From Marinobacter sediminum (GTDB taxonomy: Bacteria > Pseudomonadota > Gammaproteobacteria > Pseudomonadales > Oleiphilaceae): DNA of 64,000 nucleotides. Of the stretch, positions 45,735-55,916 are shown piece by piece. Position 1 is the stretch's first letter. Each line of letters begins with the position of its first letter. The stretch is taken from assembly GCF_023657445.1 (NCBI RefSeq), contig NZ_JAGTWY010000001.1, positions 3,720,001 to 3,784,000 of the forward strand, in the 5' to 3' direction. The notes under the pieces are model-generated. The model ran no database searches. It had not been told where the DNA came from and saw only the letters and a program-made list of their open reading frames with translations. Position numbers and translations under genes: made by a program.

Positions 45735-46478
45735 GTGGAGCGAGTAGTGATTGCGGGAGTTTCAGGTGCGATTGGTGCGGCGCTGGCAGCCAGAATTCTG
45801 GATGGCAATCCGGAAAGCCATGTCGTGGGTCTTTGCCGGCACCCGAACCATGCCCCGGAAGAATTGCAGGCATCGGATCGGGTGAGCCTGTTGGCGTGGG
45901 ATGCAGAAGACAGCGCAGCGCTGGAGCCAATGGCAGAGTCTCTGTCATCGATGTTCCAGGAAAAAACAGGGATTGATACGCTGATTTACGCTGCCGGTCT
46001 CCTGCATTCGGATACCATGTTTCCCGAGAAACGCCTGGAAGACCTTTCAGCGGAGGCGATGGCAAGAGCGTTCGCGGTGAATGCCACCGGGTTTGGCCTG
46101 CTGGTGCGAGCCCTGGTTCCGTGGTTGCGTCACCGGGAGCTGAAACGCATTGCAGCCATCTCTGCCAAGGTGGGCTCGATCTCGGATAACCGTCTTGGGG
46201 GCTGGTACGCCTATCGCAGCTCCAAGGCCGCTCTGAACATGCTGGTTCGGACGATGTCGGTGGAGTTACCGAGGCGTTGCAAGCCTGTCGCCTGCGTCGC
46301 ACTGCACCCAGGAACGACTGAGTCCGCCCTCAGCGAGCCGTTCCGGCAGTCCCTGGCCCGTTTGGAGGTACATGATCCGGATGACACTGCCACCAATCTG
46401 CACACGGTACTGAAGGGTGTGGATGCCGAGAGCAACGGCCAGTTTCTGAATTGGGATGGGTCGGAGCTGCCATGGTGA
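45735..46478 (+). CDS. Short-chain dehydrogenase/reductase
   Basis: 247-residue SDR with the nucleotide motif GVSGAIGAALAARIL near 7-21, a NAG-like AAGLLHSD near 92, and the active-site Tyr/Lys in YAYRSSKAALNML near 158-170. GTG 45735 with GGGGAAG upstream is preferred to GTG 45714. The closest familiar type is the CsgA/C-factor-like SDR. It is convergent with chrR and may belong to the same stress response if the upstream promoter is real. Substrate unknown. Confidence 0.82.
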   Translation: MERVVIAGVSGAIGAALAARILDGNPESHVVGLCRHPNHAPEELQASDRVSLLAWDAEDSAALEPMAESLSSMFQEKTGIDTLIYAAGLLHSDTMFPEKRLEDLSAEAMARAFAVNATGFGLLVRALVPWLRHRELKRIAAISAKVGSISDNRLGGWYAYRSSKAALNMLVRTMSVELPRRCKPVACVALHPGTTESALSEPFRQSLARLEVHDPDDTATNLHTVLKGVDAESNGQFLNWDGSELPW

Positions 46479-46492
46479 TACCGACCGAGCAT

Positions 46493-46530
46493 AAAAAAAG
46501 CCGGGCGATTAACCATCGACCGGCTTTTTT
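46493..46530. terminator. Bidirectional terminator between SDR and chrR genes
   Basis: A7, GCCGG stem with a partly paired CGAT/ATCG inner arm, CCGGC, T6. U-tracts arise on both strands, suiting the convergent genes on either side. Confidence 0.85.
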
Positions 46531-46548
46531 GGTGTAGGCAAGCAGCGC

Positions 46549-47187
46549 TTACCGGATGAAGGGGTTCAACATACGAGTGAACGTGCCCGTCAGCTTTACG
46601 GGTGCGCTGAGCACGGACAGGGTAATGCAGTCCTCACAGCCAACAGCCACAGGCTTGTGCTCATCCTCCTCGTTCAGCACTACGAAATCCCACTGGTTGA
46701 AGACACCCTTCTGGTCAGCAAATGCTCCCTGGAGAACAATCGTTGTCTCGTCGCCACGATGGGTGTGAGCCGGGGCCTTGCCACCCGCGGCCAGCTTTTG
46801 CAGCACGACCTGCTCTTTCTGGTCCGGGAACCTGTCGCTGATATCCAGTACGCTGACATCGCCAAGCTGACGTTTCCACGGCAGATCGTTGATATCCTTT
46901 CCCAGCAGCTTTTGCAGTGGGCTCATTCTCGGAGCCGCAGGCGTAGCCGGCCCATCAACGGGTGCACTGTCGATGCGTGAAAGGATGGTGTCGAACATGC
47001 TTTCGGACACGCTGACTTTTGGCTGCTGTTCCATCATGACAGCACCCAGACTGTCCAGCGTATCCACACGGCTTCTGCAGTGCGAACACTCGTCCAGGTG
47101 GAGCCGGATGCACAGTGCGTGGGGCTCGCTCAGGTTCCCTGCACTGTATTCCATGAGGCTGAGAGTATCGGGATGGTGCCGTGTCAT
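46549..47187 (-). CDS. chrR: ChrR-type zinc anti-sigma factor
   Basis: Binds and silences the ECF sigma factor encoded just upstream; released by singlet oxygen or organic peroxide in Rhodobacter. 212 residues. The N-terminal zinc anti-sigma site has His 5 and His 30, Cys 34, Cys 37 (HLDECSHC); the C-terminal cupin has His 141, His 143, Glu 147 and His 177, as I recall the same numbers as the second zinc site of Rhodobacter ChrR. Starts within the stop of the sigma gene (ATGA), giving fixed stoichiometry. Confidence 0.94.
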   Translation of the reverse strand: MTRHHPDTLSLMEYSAGNLSEPHALCIRLHLDECSHCRSRVDTLDSLGAVMMEQQPKVSVSESMFDTILSRIDSAPVDGPATPAAPRMSPLQKLLGKDINDLPWKRQLGDVSVLDISDRFPDQKEQVVLQKLAAGGKAPAHTHRGDETTIVLQGAFADQKGVFNQWDFVVLNEEDEHKPVAVGCEDCITLSVLSAPVKLTGTFTRMLNPFIR

Positions 47188-47831
47188 GCGTTTTGATCCT
47201 GCAAAATCACTTTCAATTTGTTCAGTGCCAGGCGCACCCGGCTTTTCACTGTGCCCAGGGGAATGTCCAGCTCGTCCGCCACCATCTGGTGGGACTTGTT
47301 CTCCATGTACACTTTGGCGATCACTGTAATCTGCGCTTCGGGCAGCTGGCTCAACGAATCACGAATGCGACGTTCTGACATGAGGCGGTGGAGCGATGTC
47401 ACAGGTTCGTTCTCATTTTCACCTGGAATCTGCCACAGATCTTCGGTCTCTATCGCCATCTCCGCGCTGGTGCGCTGCATTTTGCGGAGCATATCAATGC
47501 GCTGGTTCCGCGCGATGGTGAAAATCCAGGTGGATGCTGCTGCCTTACGCCAATCGTACAGGCAGGAGCGTCGCCAGATGGAGACAAAGACTTCCTGTAC
47601 CAGCTCCTCTGCGTGGCTGGCCAGGCCATTTGCCATGGCGTAATACTTTATCTGTGGGCCAAAGTGCTCGAAGAGCGCGTGGTACGCCTCCCGATCCTGG
47701 CTCTTGCCCACTTTCTGAAGCAGCTGGCTCCATTGGTCCTTTCGACCCTCGGAATTCGCTGACTTTTGATCCAGTGTTGTCACTGGACGCTCCTTGACAG
47801 TGGCATGATTTGAACTTGTTCTAGTCATCAT
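47184..47831 (-). CDS. rpoE: ECF sigma factor, RpoE/ECF11 type (ChrR partner)
   Basis: About 215 residues. Region 2 spans HALFEHFGPQIKYYAMANGL to STWIFTIARNQRIDMLRK (about 55-120); region 4 contains LPEAQITVIAKVYMENKSHQ and IPLGTVKSRVRLALNKLK near the C-terminus. ATG 47831 is chosen (GGTGAG upstream); ATG 47828 is equally possible. Coupled to chrR by a 4-base overlap. Upstream TGATCC and CGTATA elements suggest it activates its own gene. The known response is to singlet oxygen; usual targets such as photolyase and cyclopropane synthase are not in the window. Confidence 0.92.
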   Translation of the reverse strand: MMTRTSSNHATVKERPVTTLDQKSANSEGRKDQWSQLLQKVGKSQDREAYHALFEHFGPQIKYYAMANGLASHAEELVQEVFVSIWRRSCLYDWRKAAASTWIFTIARNQRIDMLRKMQRTSAEMAIETEDLWQIPGENENEPVTSLHRLMSERRIRDSLSQLPEAQITVIAKVYMENKSHQMVADELDIPLGTVKSRVRLALNKLKVILQDQNA

Positions 47832-47866
47832 TGTATGCACTCACCGCAGATTTGTCAGTGCCGAGA

Positions 47867-47894
47867 TATACGGGTTCGAATACCCTGCGGATCA
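47867..47894 (-). promoter_or_regulatory. ECF11-type promoter of the sigma-chrR operon
   Basis: Reverse strand: TGATCC (47889-47894), 16 bases, CGTATA (47867-47872). This is the pair known for RpoE/ChrR systems. It lies about 36 bases before the sigma start codon, leaving a leader of roughly 25-30 bases. The remaining 180 bases up to speA show no further signal. Confidence 0.75.
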
Positions 47895-48077
47895 ACCGGG
47901 TTGAAAAAAATATCGATTTTTTTACTGGCTCCGGCGGGCAGACGGAGACGCCGCTGGGGCTGGAGTTTGCCACCGATGGATAGCGACCCGTCCAATGTTG
48001 GGCAGGCTTTCAGAAAATTGGAGGGGCATTGCTCCCAGCAGCTGGCGCCGGGAGCAGGAAGGGCAAATCCGCCAGTG

Positions 48078-49988
48078 TTATTCTTCGAGATATGTATAGC
48101 CGTTCAGTCCTGCCGCCAGTTCCGCCAGCAATGCAGCCTGTAAGTCTTTCGGCAAATCGCTCTCACTGAATTTAAGCCGGTAGGCGGCCAGCAGGTCATC
48201 CGGCTCGAAATTGACATAGCGTAATACCTTGGCGACCGTATCACCGGTGATCGGTTCGCTGATATCGAACCCGCCCTCCGGATTCAGTTTCACATCCACG
48301 GAATGAGTATCGCCAAACAGGTTATGCATGTCGCCCAGGATTTCCTGGTAGGCCCCGGTCATAAAAAATCCCATCAGCAGAGGGGTGCCCGGTACGTCAG
48401 CAGGCAGGGGCAGGGTGGTTTCCGTTCCCTGGCCATCCACATACTGGTCAATGCGCCCATCCGAATCACAGGTAATATCCTGGATAACAGCCCGCCGGTT
48501 TAATGGCCGGTCCAGGCCATTGATCGGCATCACCGGAAAGATCTGGTCAATCCCCCAGACATCCGGGAGTGACTGGAACAGGGAAAAGTTCACGAACAGC
48601 TTTTCGGCCAGCTTCTCGTTGAGTTCGTCGATGATTTCCCGGTGGGCCCGGTTGGCGTTGTCGAGCTGGCCGCGCAGCAGGCGGCAACAGCGCGTGTACA
48701 GGGTTTCTGCACCTGCACGTTCCTGAAGGGACAGCAGTCCATGGGCGAACTGGGCATGAACATCCGCCATGGCGTGAAGTACATCGTGATAAATCTCCGC
48801 AAGAGAGCGGGGGGTGGCGCTGTCTTCCAGGCTCCGCAGGTCCCGCCAAAGATCCTGTAATGGTGCAGGGGCGTCAGGGGCTGGCCTCTGTGGTGCGCGA
48901 TTATCCGGTACTTCCTGGTCAATGACGTTAGTTACCAGCACCGAGTGGTGCGCGGTTAATGCCCGGCCGGATTCGCTGATCAGATCAGGGTGCGGAATGC
49001 CGATACGATCGCATTCCGACTGGAGTACGTGCACCACGTTGTAGGCATATTCCTGCACGCTGTAGTTCATGGAGCAGCTGCTGCGGGAGCGGGTACCCTC
49101 GTAGTCCACGCCCAATCCACCGCCGATGTCGATAGTGCCCACAGGGGCGCCCATTTGCCGCAGTTCGCTGTAGAACCTCGCGCATTCCCTGAGCCCGGTC
49201 TGTATATCGCGAATGTTGGCGATCTGTGAGCCAAGGTGAAAGTGCAGGAGTTGTAGGGTATTCAGGGCATTGGCATCACTCAGGGTATTCACCACATCCA
49301 GAACCTGGCTGGCAGAGAGCCCGAATTTGGATTTCTCCCCGCCGGTGTTTTGCCAGTTACCTTTCCCGATGGTGGCCAGACGTACACGCACACCAATCAG
49401 CGGACTTACATCAAGAGCCTTTGCTTCTTTCAGGATCAGGGGCAGTTCGGATTGTTTTTCAACGACAATGAACACCCTGTGGCCCAGCTTCTGTCCAATC
49501 AGGGCAAGACGGATGTACTCCCGATCCTTGTAACCATTGCACACGATGACCGAGCCTGGCTCACGGGACATTGCCAGAACGGCCATCAGTTCGGGCTTGC
49601 TGCCAGCCTCCAGACCGATTTGACCATTCGATGCTGCAGGCTCCGCAGACACGAGTTCCTCGATGACCCTCCGCTGCTGGTTGACCTTGATCGGATACAC
49701 GGCGGTGTATTGGCCCTGGTAGCCCTGATCGGCAGCCACTTCGTTGAAGGCGTCGCACAGCGTGTTGACCCGGTCATGCAGTATGTCAGTAAAACGGATC
49801 AGTACCGGAAACTGCACACCGGAATTCGACAGCGAGCGTGCCAGCTCGGGCAGGTTTATCTGTGCCGGGCTGTGGCCGCGATCCGGGCGAATCATCACTT
49901 CGCCCCCATGATTTACGCCAATATAGCCATCGCTCCAGTGGTCGATGTTATAGATCTTGTGGGCAGGGGTGCCGCTGGCTTCGCTCAT
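48078..49988 (-). CDS. speA: Biosynthetic arginine decarboxylase
   Basis: PLP enzyme producing agmatine from arginine for putrescine synthesis. 636 residues, close to the E. coli enzyme (658). Seen: PLP lysine in YPIKVNQQRRVIEEL (Lys 101), GLEAGSKPELM near 143-153, FHLGSQIANIRDIQ near 253-266, GGGLGVDYEGTRS near 293-305 and the C-terminal GAYQE motif. AGGAT lies 7 bases before ATG 49988. Divergent from speE, making a polyamine locus; the agmatine-to-putrescine enzymes are not here. Confidence 0.96.
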   Translation of the reverse strand: MSEASGTPAHKIYNIDHWSDGYIGVNHGGEVMIRPDRGHSPAQINLPELARSLSNSGVQFPVLIRFTDILHDRVNTLCDAFNEVAADQGYQGQYTAVYPIKVNQQRRVIEELVSAEPAASNGQIGLEAGSKPELMAVLAMSREPGSVIVCNGYKDREYIRLALIGQKLGHRVFIVVEKQSELPLILKEAKALDVSPLIGVRVRLATIGKGNWQNTGGEKSKFGLSASQVLDVVNTLSDANALNTLQLLHFHLGSQIANIRDIQTGLRECARFYSELRQMGAPVGTIDIGGGLGVDYEGTRSRSSCSMNYSVQEYAYNVVHVLQSECDRIGIPHPDLISESGRALTAHHSVLVTNVIDQEVPDNRAPQRPAPDAPAPLQDLWRDLRSLEDSATPRSLAEIYHDVLHAMADVHAQFAHGLLSLQERAGAETLYTRCCRLLRGQLDNANRAHREIIDELNEKLAEKLFVNFSLFQSLPDVWGIDQIFPVMPINGLDRPLNRRAVIQDITCDSDGRIDQYVDGQGTETTLPLPADVPGTPLLMGFFMTGAYQEILGDMHNLFGDTHSVDVKLNPEGGFDISEPITGDTVAKVLRYVNFEPDDLLAAYRLKFSESDLPKDLQAALLAELAAGLNGYTYLEE

Positions 49989-50126
49989 GCTTGCTATCCT
50001 GTCAGGAAACCGGGCCGGCGGGGTGGATGTTCAGGTGCCGGTGTCTGGACGTCATTGTATGGATTCCTGTTGCTGGCTAAAAGAACCGGCTGTGGAAAAT
50101 ACGTGGGCCAGCGTGATGATTAACAC

Positions 50127-50155
50127 TTTAGCTACCCCGAAGGCATCCCTACAAT
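50127..50155 (+). promoter_or_regulatory. Likely speE promoter
   Basis: TTTAGC (50127-50132), a 17-base spacer and TACAAT (50150-50155), 43 bases before the speE start codon. The -10 is close to consensus and the spacing ideal. Confidence 0.55.
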
Positions 50156-50198
50156 ACGCCCTTTAACAGAGCTCACGGAGCACAGCGGGAGAAACAAG

Positions 50199-51080
50199 AT
50201 GACGGCATTGAACGAAGGCTGGTTCACCGAGATATTTCAGGATCAGGGGACGGCTTTTTCCCTGCAGGTGAAAAAGAAACTGCACGAAGAGCAAACGCCA
50301 TTTCAGAAACTGGAAATCTACGAAACCGAGACCTTCGGAAACCTGATGGTGCTCGATGGCTGTGTGATGCTGACTGCCCGGGACAATTTCCTGTATCACG
50401 AGATGATGACTCATCCGGCGCTGTTTACCCACAAGGATCCGAAGAAGGTGGTGATTGTCGGTGGCGGCGACTGTGGCACCCTGAAAGAGGTGCTAAAGCA
50501 CCCCGGTGTGCAAGAAGCCTGGCAAGTGGAAATCGACGAGCGTGTAACGCGTACATCCGAGAAATACTTTCCGGAGCTGTGCGAGGCTAACAGTGACCCT
50601 CGCGCCAATTTCTTCTTTGGGGACGGTATCCAGTGGATTCGCGACGTGGAGCCCAGCAGCCTGGACATTATCATTATTGATAGCACCGATCCGGTTGGCC
50701 CCGCAGAGGGGTTGTTTGCGCTGGATTTCTACCGTGATGCGATGCTGGCACTGAGAGATGGCGGTATTATTGTCCAGCAGAGTGAGTCGCCCCTGTTGCA
50801 TACCAATACCATCATCAAGTCCATTCACGAGGATATGCGCAAGGCTGGCTTTGATCACGTCCAGACTCTTCCGTTCCCGCAGCCGGTTTATCCCACTGGC
50901 TGGTGGAGCTGCACGATGGCCGGTAAGGACAAGCCGGTTCGGTATTTCCGGGAAGAAGACGCCAATAATCGTCCTTTCGTCACGCGCTATTACAACGCCG
51001 GTGTCCACCATGGCGCTCTTGCCATGCCGCAGTTCATGCTGGATGTGCTGGAAGATCAGGTACTCCCTGGAGAAGGCTGA
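50199..51080 (+). CDS. speE: Spermidine synthase
   Basis: Aminopropyltransferase using decarboxylated S-adenosylmethionine. 293 residues: N-terminal YETETFGNLMVLDGCVMLTARD near 41-62 in parts, the SAM-type motif VVIVGGGDCGTLKEVLKH near 84-101, and IDSTDPVGPAEGLF near 163-176 with the catalytic Asp. GGGAGAAAC lies before ATG 50199. Partner decarboxylase SpeD is not in the window. Confidence 0.95.
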   Translation: MTALNEGWFTEIFQDQGTAFSLQVKKKLHEEQTPFQKLEIYETETFGNLMVLDGCVMLTARDNFLYHEMMTHPALFTHKDPKKVVIVGGGDCGTLKEVLKHPGVQEAWQVEIDERVTRTSEKYFPELCEANSDPRANFFFGDGIQWIRDVEPSSLDIIIIDSTDPVGPAEGLFALDFYRDAMLALRDGGIIVQQSESPLLHTNTIIKSIHEDMRKAGFDHVQTLPFPQPVYPTGWWSCTMAGKDKPVRYFREEDANNRPFVTRYYNAGVHHGALAMPQFMLDVLEDQVLPGEG

Positions 51081-51109
51081 CGCTTTCGTTCAGTTCCGGA
51101 GAAGGCAAT

Positions 51110-51140
51110 AAAAAAGGGCGCCCCGAGGGGCGCCCTTTTT
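51110..51140. terminator. Bidirectional terminator between speE and amtB
   Basis: A6, perfect GGGCGCCCC/GGGGCGCCC stem with a minimal loop, T5. Serves both convergent genes. Confidence 0.93.
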
Positions 51141-51161
51141 GATCATGCCAGCCGGCGATCA

Positions 51162-52442
51162 TTACTTCTGGCTGACAAACTCCGGATAGGCTTCCATGCC
51201 GCACTCGGACAGATCCACACCTTCGTACTCTTCTTCCTCGGAAACCCTGAGGCCCATGACGGCTTTCAGGATGCCCCAGACGATGAGGCTGGTCACGAAG
51301 ACCCAGATGAAGATGGTGAGCATGCCGACCAGCTGACCCATGAAGGTCGCATCTGCGTCGGACAGCAGGACTGCAAAGATACCCCAGATACCAACCACAC
51401 CGTGGACAGAGATGGCACCGACCGGATCGTCGATACGCAGCTTGTCGAGAGTCACGATGGAGAAGACCACGATGATACCGCCGATGGCGCCAATGATGGT
51501 GGCCAGCAGAGGTGACGGATCAGCAGGCTCAGCCGTGATGGCTACGAGGCCAGCCAGAGCGCCGTTCAAGGCCATGGTCAGGTCAGCTTTGCCGAACATG
51601 ATGCGCGCCACGATCAGTGCTGCAATCAGACCACCAGCAGCGGCTGCGTTGGTGTTCAGGAATACGTTGGCAACTTCGTTGGCAACACCGATACCGCCCA
51701 GTTTGAGGGTAGAGCCACCGTTAAAGCCGAACCAGCCCATCCACAGGATAAACATACCCAGTGTTGCCAGCGGCAGGTTTGCACCCGGGAAGGCCTTGAT
51801 CTGGCCATCCGCACCGTACTTGCCTTTACGGGCACCCAGCAAGAGAACACCTGCCAGCGCAGCAGCGGCACCAGCCATGTGCACGATACCGGAGCCGGCG
51901 TAGTCGCTGTAGCTCAGTTCGTAGATGCCGAATACGGCATCGCCGTTCCATGTCCATGCGCCCTGCATCGGGTAGATGAAGCCACACATAACGACAGCAA
52001 ATGCGAGGAATGCCCAGAGCTTCATGCGCTCAGCTACGGCACCGGAAACGATGGACATGGCTGTTGCAACGAAGACTACCTGGAAGAAGAAGTCGGAAGC
52101 ACCGCTGTACTCGCCCATGTCGCCGAAACCGGATTCGGTGGACGCAGCAATCACGCCGGCTATGGCCGCTTCATCCATTTCACCAACGGTTGTGATGCCG
52201 CTGAGGAAGAGACCGCCACCGTACATGATGTCGTAACCGACAATCAGGTACATCGTACAGGCAACCGCGAACAGCGCGACGTTTTTGGTCAGGATTTCAG
52301 TGGTGTTCTTGGCACGCACCAGGCCTGCTTCGAGCATCGAGAAGCCCGCGGCCATCCACATGACCAGGGCACCACAGATCAGGAAGTAAAAGGTGTCTAA
52401 TGCGTACTGCAGTTCGAAAATATGATTAAGATTGCTTTCCAT
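51162..52442 (-). CDS. amtB: Ammonium transporter
   Basis: Trimeric membrane channel for ammonium. 426 residues with about 11 membrane helices; seen are LICGALVMWMAAGFSMLEAG near 21-40, DYAGSGIVHMAGAAAALAG near 180-198 (signature and pore histidine), FNGGSTLKLGG near 239 and the second pore histidine in SVHGVVGIWG near 343. There is no cleavable signal. GAGGGC lies 8 bases before ATG 52442. It follows glnK by 71 bases in the conserved PII-transporter pair. Confidence 0.96.
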   Translation of the reverse strand: MESNLNHIFELQYALDTFYFLICGALVMWMAAGFSMLEAGLVRAKNTTEILTKNVALFAVACTMYLIVGYDIMYGGGLFLSGITTVGEMDEAAIAGVIAASTESGFGDMGEYSGASDFFFQVVFVATAMSIVSGAVAERMKLWAFLAFAVVMCGFIYPMQGAWTWNGDAVFGIYELSYSDYAGSGIVHMAGAAAALAGVLLLGARKGKYGADGQIKAFPGANLPLATLGMFILWMGWFGFNGGSTLKLGGIGVANEVANVFLNTNAAAAGGLIAALIVARIMFGKADLTMALNGALAGLVAITAEPADPSPLLATIIGAIGGIIVVFSIVTLDKLRIDDPVGAISVHGVVGIWGIFAVLLSDADATFMGQLVGMLTIFIWVFVTSLIVWGILKAVMGLRVSEEEEYEGVDLSECGMEAYPEFVSQK

Positions 52443-52513
52443 TTGAAGCCCTCCGCACGAGGCTTTTCAAGTTATAAATTTTTGCGTTGGCTGTCTGGTT
52501 GATCAGGCTTTGA

Positions 52514-53231
<718 letters not shown>

Positions 53232-53486
53232 GTGAAAGGTCCGCAGGATATTTTCGCCCAGTTACAGGGCCAGTTTGGCCAGTTTGTTCCCGATATGGCC
53301 CGCGCTGCCCGGGAAGATTTTGAAACCCAGGCCCGCGCCACGGTGATGTCGGTACTGTCCCGGCTGGAGCTGGTGACCCGGGAAGAGTTTGATGCCCAGC
53401 AGGCGGTGCTGCTGAAGACCCGTGAAAAGGTGGAAACGCTGGAGCAACGGGTCGCCGAACTGGAGCAGAAGCTGCAGGACCAGTAA
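53232..53486 (+). CDS. ubiK: Ubiquinone biosynthesis accessory factor UbiK (BMFP/YqiC)
   Basis: 84-residue membrane-fusogenic coiled-coil protein that assists the late ubiquinone complex with UbiJ. Seen: N-terminal GPQDIFAQLQGQFGQFVPD, then a basic patch, and a C-terminal trimeric coiled coil LLKTREKVETLEQRVAELEQ. GTG 53232 with AGAGGTG upstream is the start. Length is typical. Often next to comM, as here. Confidence 0.9.
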   Translation: MKGPQDIFAQLQGQFGQFVPDMARAAREDFETQARATVMSVLSRLELVTREEFDAQQAVLLKTREKVETLEQRVAELEQKLQDQ

Positions 53487-53557
53487 GCCTGCAAACGGGC
53501 TGGCAGGAAGCCGGGTCCGTTGAACAGATAAGATGTTTATAACCACGGAAGGTTCTC

Positions 53558-55090
53558 ATGCTTGCCATCGTTCATTCCCGAGCCAGCATCGGTGTGTCTG
53601 CTCCGCCGGTCACGGTTGAAGTGCATCTCTCAGGCGGCCTGCCCGCCCTTTCCATCGTAGGCTTGCCGGAAACCGGCGTTCGCGAAAGTAAGGAGCGCGT
53701 CCGTAGCGCCCTGCTCAATGCCGGTTTCGATTTCCCGGCGCGCCGGATTACCATCAACCTTGCCCCTGCCGACCTCCCCAAAGAAGGTGGTCGGTTTGAC
53801 CTGCCCATTGCCCTTGGCATTCTGGCCGCTTCCGGCCAGATTCCCTCCGACAGTATTAGTCAATGGGAGTTTGTCGGCGAGCTATCCCTCGATGGCGCGC
53901 TCCGGCCCTTAAAAGGCGTTTTACCGGCTGTGCTGGCTGCACGTAAGGAGGGGCGGGCCTTGCTGGTGCCCCAGGCCAATGCCGGTGAGGCCGCGCTTGC
54001 CAGCCACGGGGACGTTCTCTCGGCAGGTCATTTGCTCGCCGTGTGTGAGCACCTGTGTGGGCGTGCCAGACTGGTGCCGCTGGCCAAAGCATCGCCTGGA
54101 CCGGATGGGGGCTCTGACCTGAATCTGCCGGATTTGTCTGATGTAAGGGGCCAGGGAGTGCCCCGCAGGGCACTGGAGGTTGCCGCTGCCGGCAACCACA
54201 ACCTTCTGTTCTTTGGGCCACCCGGAACCGGCAAGAGCATGCTGGCCAGCCGTTTGCCCGGTATTCTGCCGGGCTTGAGTGATGAGGCCGCCATGGAAGT
54301 GGCCAGCGTGCACTCTGTCGCCGGTTTGCCGCTCGGAGAGAGTGGCTGGCGCCGGCCGCCATTTCGCGCGCCCCATCACACGGCTTCGGCGGTCGCGATG
54401 GTTGGCGGAGGCAGCAGCCCGCGTCCGGGTGAAATCTCTCTGGCCCATCGCGGCGTGCTGTTCCTTGATGAGTTACCGGAGTTCGAACGCCGGGTACTGG
54501 AAGTCCTTCGGGAACCCATGGAAACCGGCGAAATTGCAATCAGTCGCGCTGCACGTCAGGTCACCTTTCCGGCCCGGTTTCAGGTGGTGGGCGCTATGAA
54601 TCCATGTCCCTGCGGTTATAGTGGGCATCCCACGATTGAATGCCAGTGCACGCCTCAGCAGGTACTGCGTTACCGTTCAAAGATTTCCGGACCACTGCTG
54701 GACCGGTTCGATCTTCATGTGGAGGTCCCTGTCCAGGGTGGCGAGGTGCTGATGCAGCAGGGTGGGGGCGGTGAGTCCAGTGCACAGGTCCGGGAACGTG
54801 TAGCGCAGGCCAGGGAGCGGCAGGCCGCCCGGCATCAGCTGAATTCGGCACTGTCTGGTCGCGAATTGCACCTGGCTTGTCCTCTGGACGCCAGTGGAGA
54901 GCACCTGTTGACCGGTGCCATGGAAAAGCTCGGTCTTTCAGCAAGAGCGTTGCACCGGATTTTGCGGGTTGCCCGAACCCTGGCCGATCTTGATGACTGC
55001 GATGCCCCGGGTCAGGCACATCTGGTTGAGGCCCTGGGCTACCGCCAACTGGACCGGCAGCAGGGACGAAATTCCCTGGTGTCCTCCTGA
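53558..55090 (+). CDS. comM: ComM/YifB AAA+ helicase
   Basis: 510-residue hexameric branch-migration helicase acting in natural transformation, from the Mg-chelatase-like family. N-terminal Lon-protease-like fold (1-170, with PEEVHL-like GGLPALSIVGLPETGVRESK), Walker A FFGPPGTGKSML near 218-229, Walker B GVLFLDELPEF near 300-310, sensor VGAMNPCPCGYSG near 345-357. GGAAGG lies 6 bases before ATG 53558. Presence suggests, but does not show, that the organism can take up DNA. Confidence 0.94.
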   Translation: MLAIVHSRASIGVSAPPVTVEVHLSGGLPALSIVGLPETGVRESKERVRSALLNAGFDFPARRITINLAPADLPKEGGRFDLPIALGILAASGQIPSDSISQWEFVGELSLDGALRPLKGVLPAVLAARKEGRALLVPQANAGEAALASHGDVLSAGHLLAVCEHLCGRARLVPLAKASPGPDGGSDLNLPDLSDVRGQGVPRRALEVAAAGNHNLLFFGPPGTGKSMLASRLPGILPGLSDEAAMEVASVHSVAGLPLGESGWRRPPFRAPHHTASAVAMVGGGSSPRPGEISLAHRGVLFLDELPEFERRVLEVLREPMETGEIAISRAARQVTFPARFQVVGAMNPCPCGYSGHPTIECQCTPQQVLRYRSKISGPLLDRFDLHVEVPVQGGEVLMQQGGGGESSAQVRERVAQARERQAARHQLNSALSGRELHLACPLDASGEHLLTGAMEKLGLSARALHRILRVARTLADLDDCDAPGQAHLVEALGYRQLDRQQGRNSLVSS

Positions 55091-55166
55091 CCCCGTCGAC
55101 TCTGGTAAACTGTCTCTCAAATTCCTTTTAATCAGAACCCGCAGAGCCTGCGGTTGAGGATTGCAG

Positions 55167-55901
55167 ATGACTGACCAGAAAGAGCCGCAAGATCCTAAAA
55201 CGACCTCCGCGGATTCGCCGGTAACCACACGTCGTGGTGTGCGCAGTTTTGTCCTTCGTCAGGGCCGCATGACCGAAGGCCAGAAGAAAGCTTTCGAGCG
55301 TAGCTGGCCGAAATACGGCCTGACCCGGGAAGACGGCATGATCGATCCACGCCAGGTGTTTGGGCGTGATGCCATGCTTAACCTGGAAATCGGGTTCGGT
55401 ATGGGCAAGTCGCTGGCGGATATGGCGGAAGCGGCTCCAGAGCAGGATTTTATTGGTGTGGAAGTGCATCTCCCCGGGGTGGGGGCTCTCCTCAAGGAAG
55501 TTGAGGACCGCGGCCTGGAAAATGTGCGGGTCTATAATATCGATGCCAACGACGTGATTGATCTTTGCTTGCCGGACGCCTGTCTGGATCGGGTTATGGT
55601 GTTCTTCCCGGACCCCTGGCATAAGAAGAAGCATCATAAACGCCGTCTGGTCCAGGCAGAATTCGTCCAGCGTATCCGCCACAAGCTGCGGGTCGGGGGT
55701 ATTCTGCACCTGGCAACAGACTGGGAAAATTACGCCGAACACATGATGGAAGTCATGGTGGAGTCGGAGGGGTTTGCCAATACTCAGGAGCCGGGTGAGT
55801 TCTCACCCAAGCCTGATGATCGTCCGATCACCAAGTTCGAGAAGCGCGGTGAGCACCTCGGGCATGGCGTCTGGGATCTGCTTTTCCATCGCACCAATTG
55901 A
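55167..55901 (+). CDS. trmB: tRNA (guanine-N7-)-methyltransferase
   Basis: Methylates G46 of tRNAs using S-adenosylmethionine. 244 residues: a polar N-terminal lead with [20 protein letters not shown] near 25-44, SAM motif [15 protein letters not shown] near 75-89, [18 protein letters not shown] near 150-167, and the C-terminal [22 protein letters not shown] 55167 with TTGAGG upstream is preferred to a TTG two codons earlier. Confidence 0.95.
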   Translation: MTDQKEPQDPKTTSADSPVTTRRGVRSFVLRQGRMTEGQKKAFERSWPKYGLTREDGMIDPRQVFGRDAMLNLEIGFGMGKSLADMAEAAPEQDFIGVEVHLPGVGALLKEVEDRGLENVRVYNIDANDVIDLCLPDACLDRVMVFFPDPWHKKKHHKRRLVQAEFVQRIRHKLRVGGILHLATDWENYAEHMMEVMVESEGFANTQEPGEFSPKPDDRPITKFEKRGEHLGHGVWDLLFHRTN

Positions 55902-55916
55902 TCGGGGGTCGCGCCG

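Noticed and set aside
49989..50198. 17-codon frame at 50028 in the speA-speE gap
   Set aside because: Very short, Cys/Arg-rich, with a marginal ribosome binding site and lying upstream of the likely speE promoter.
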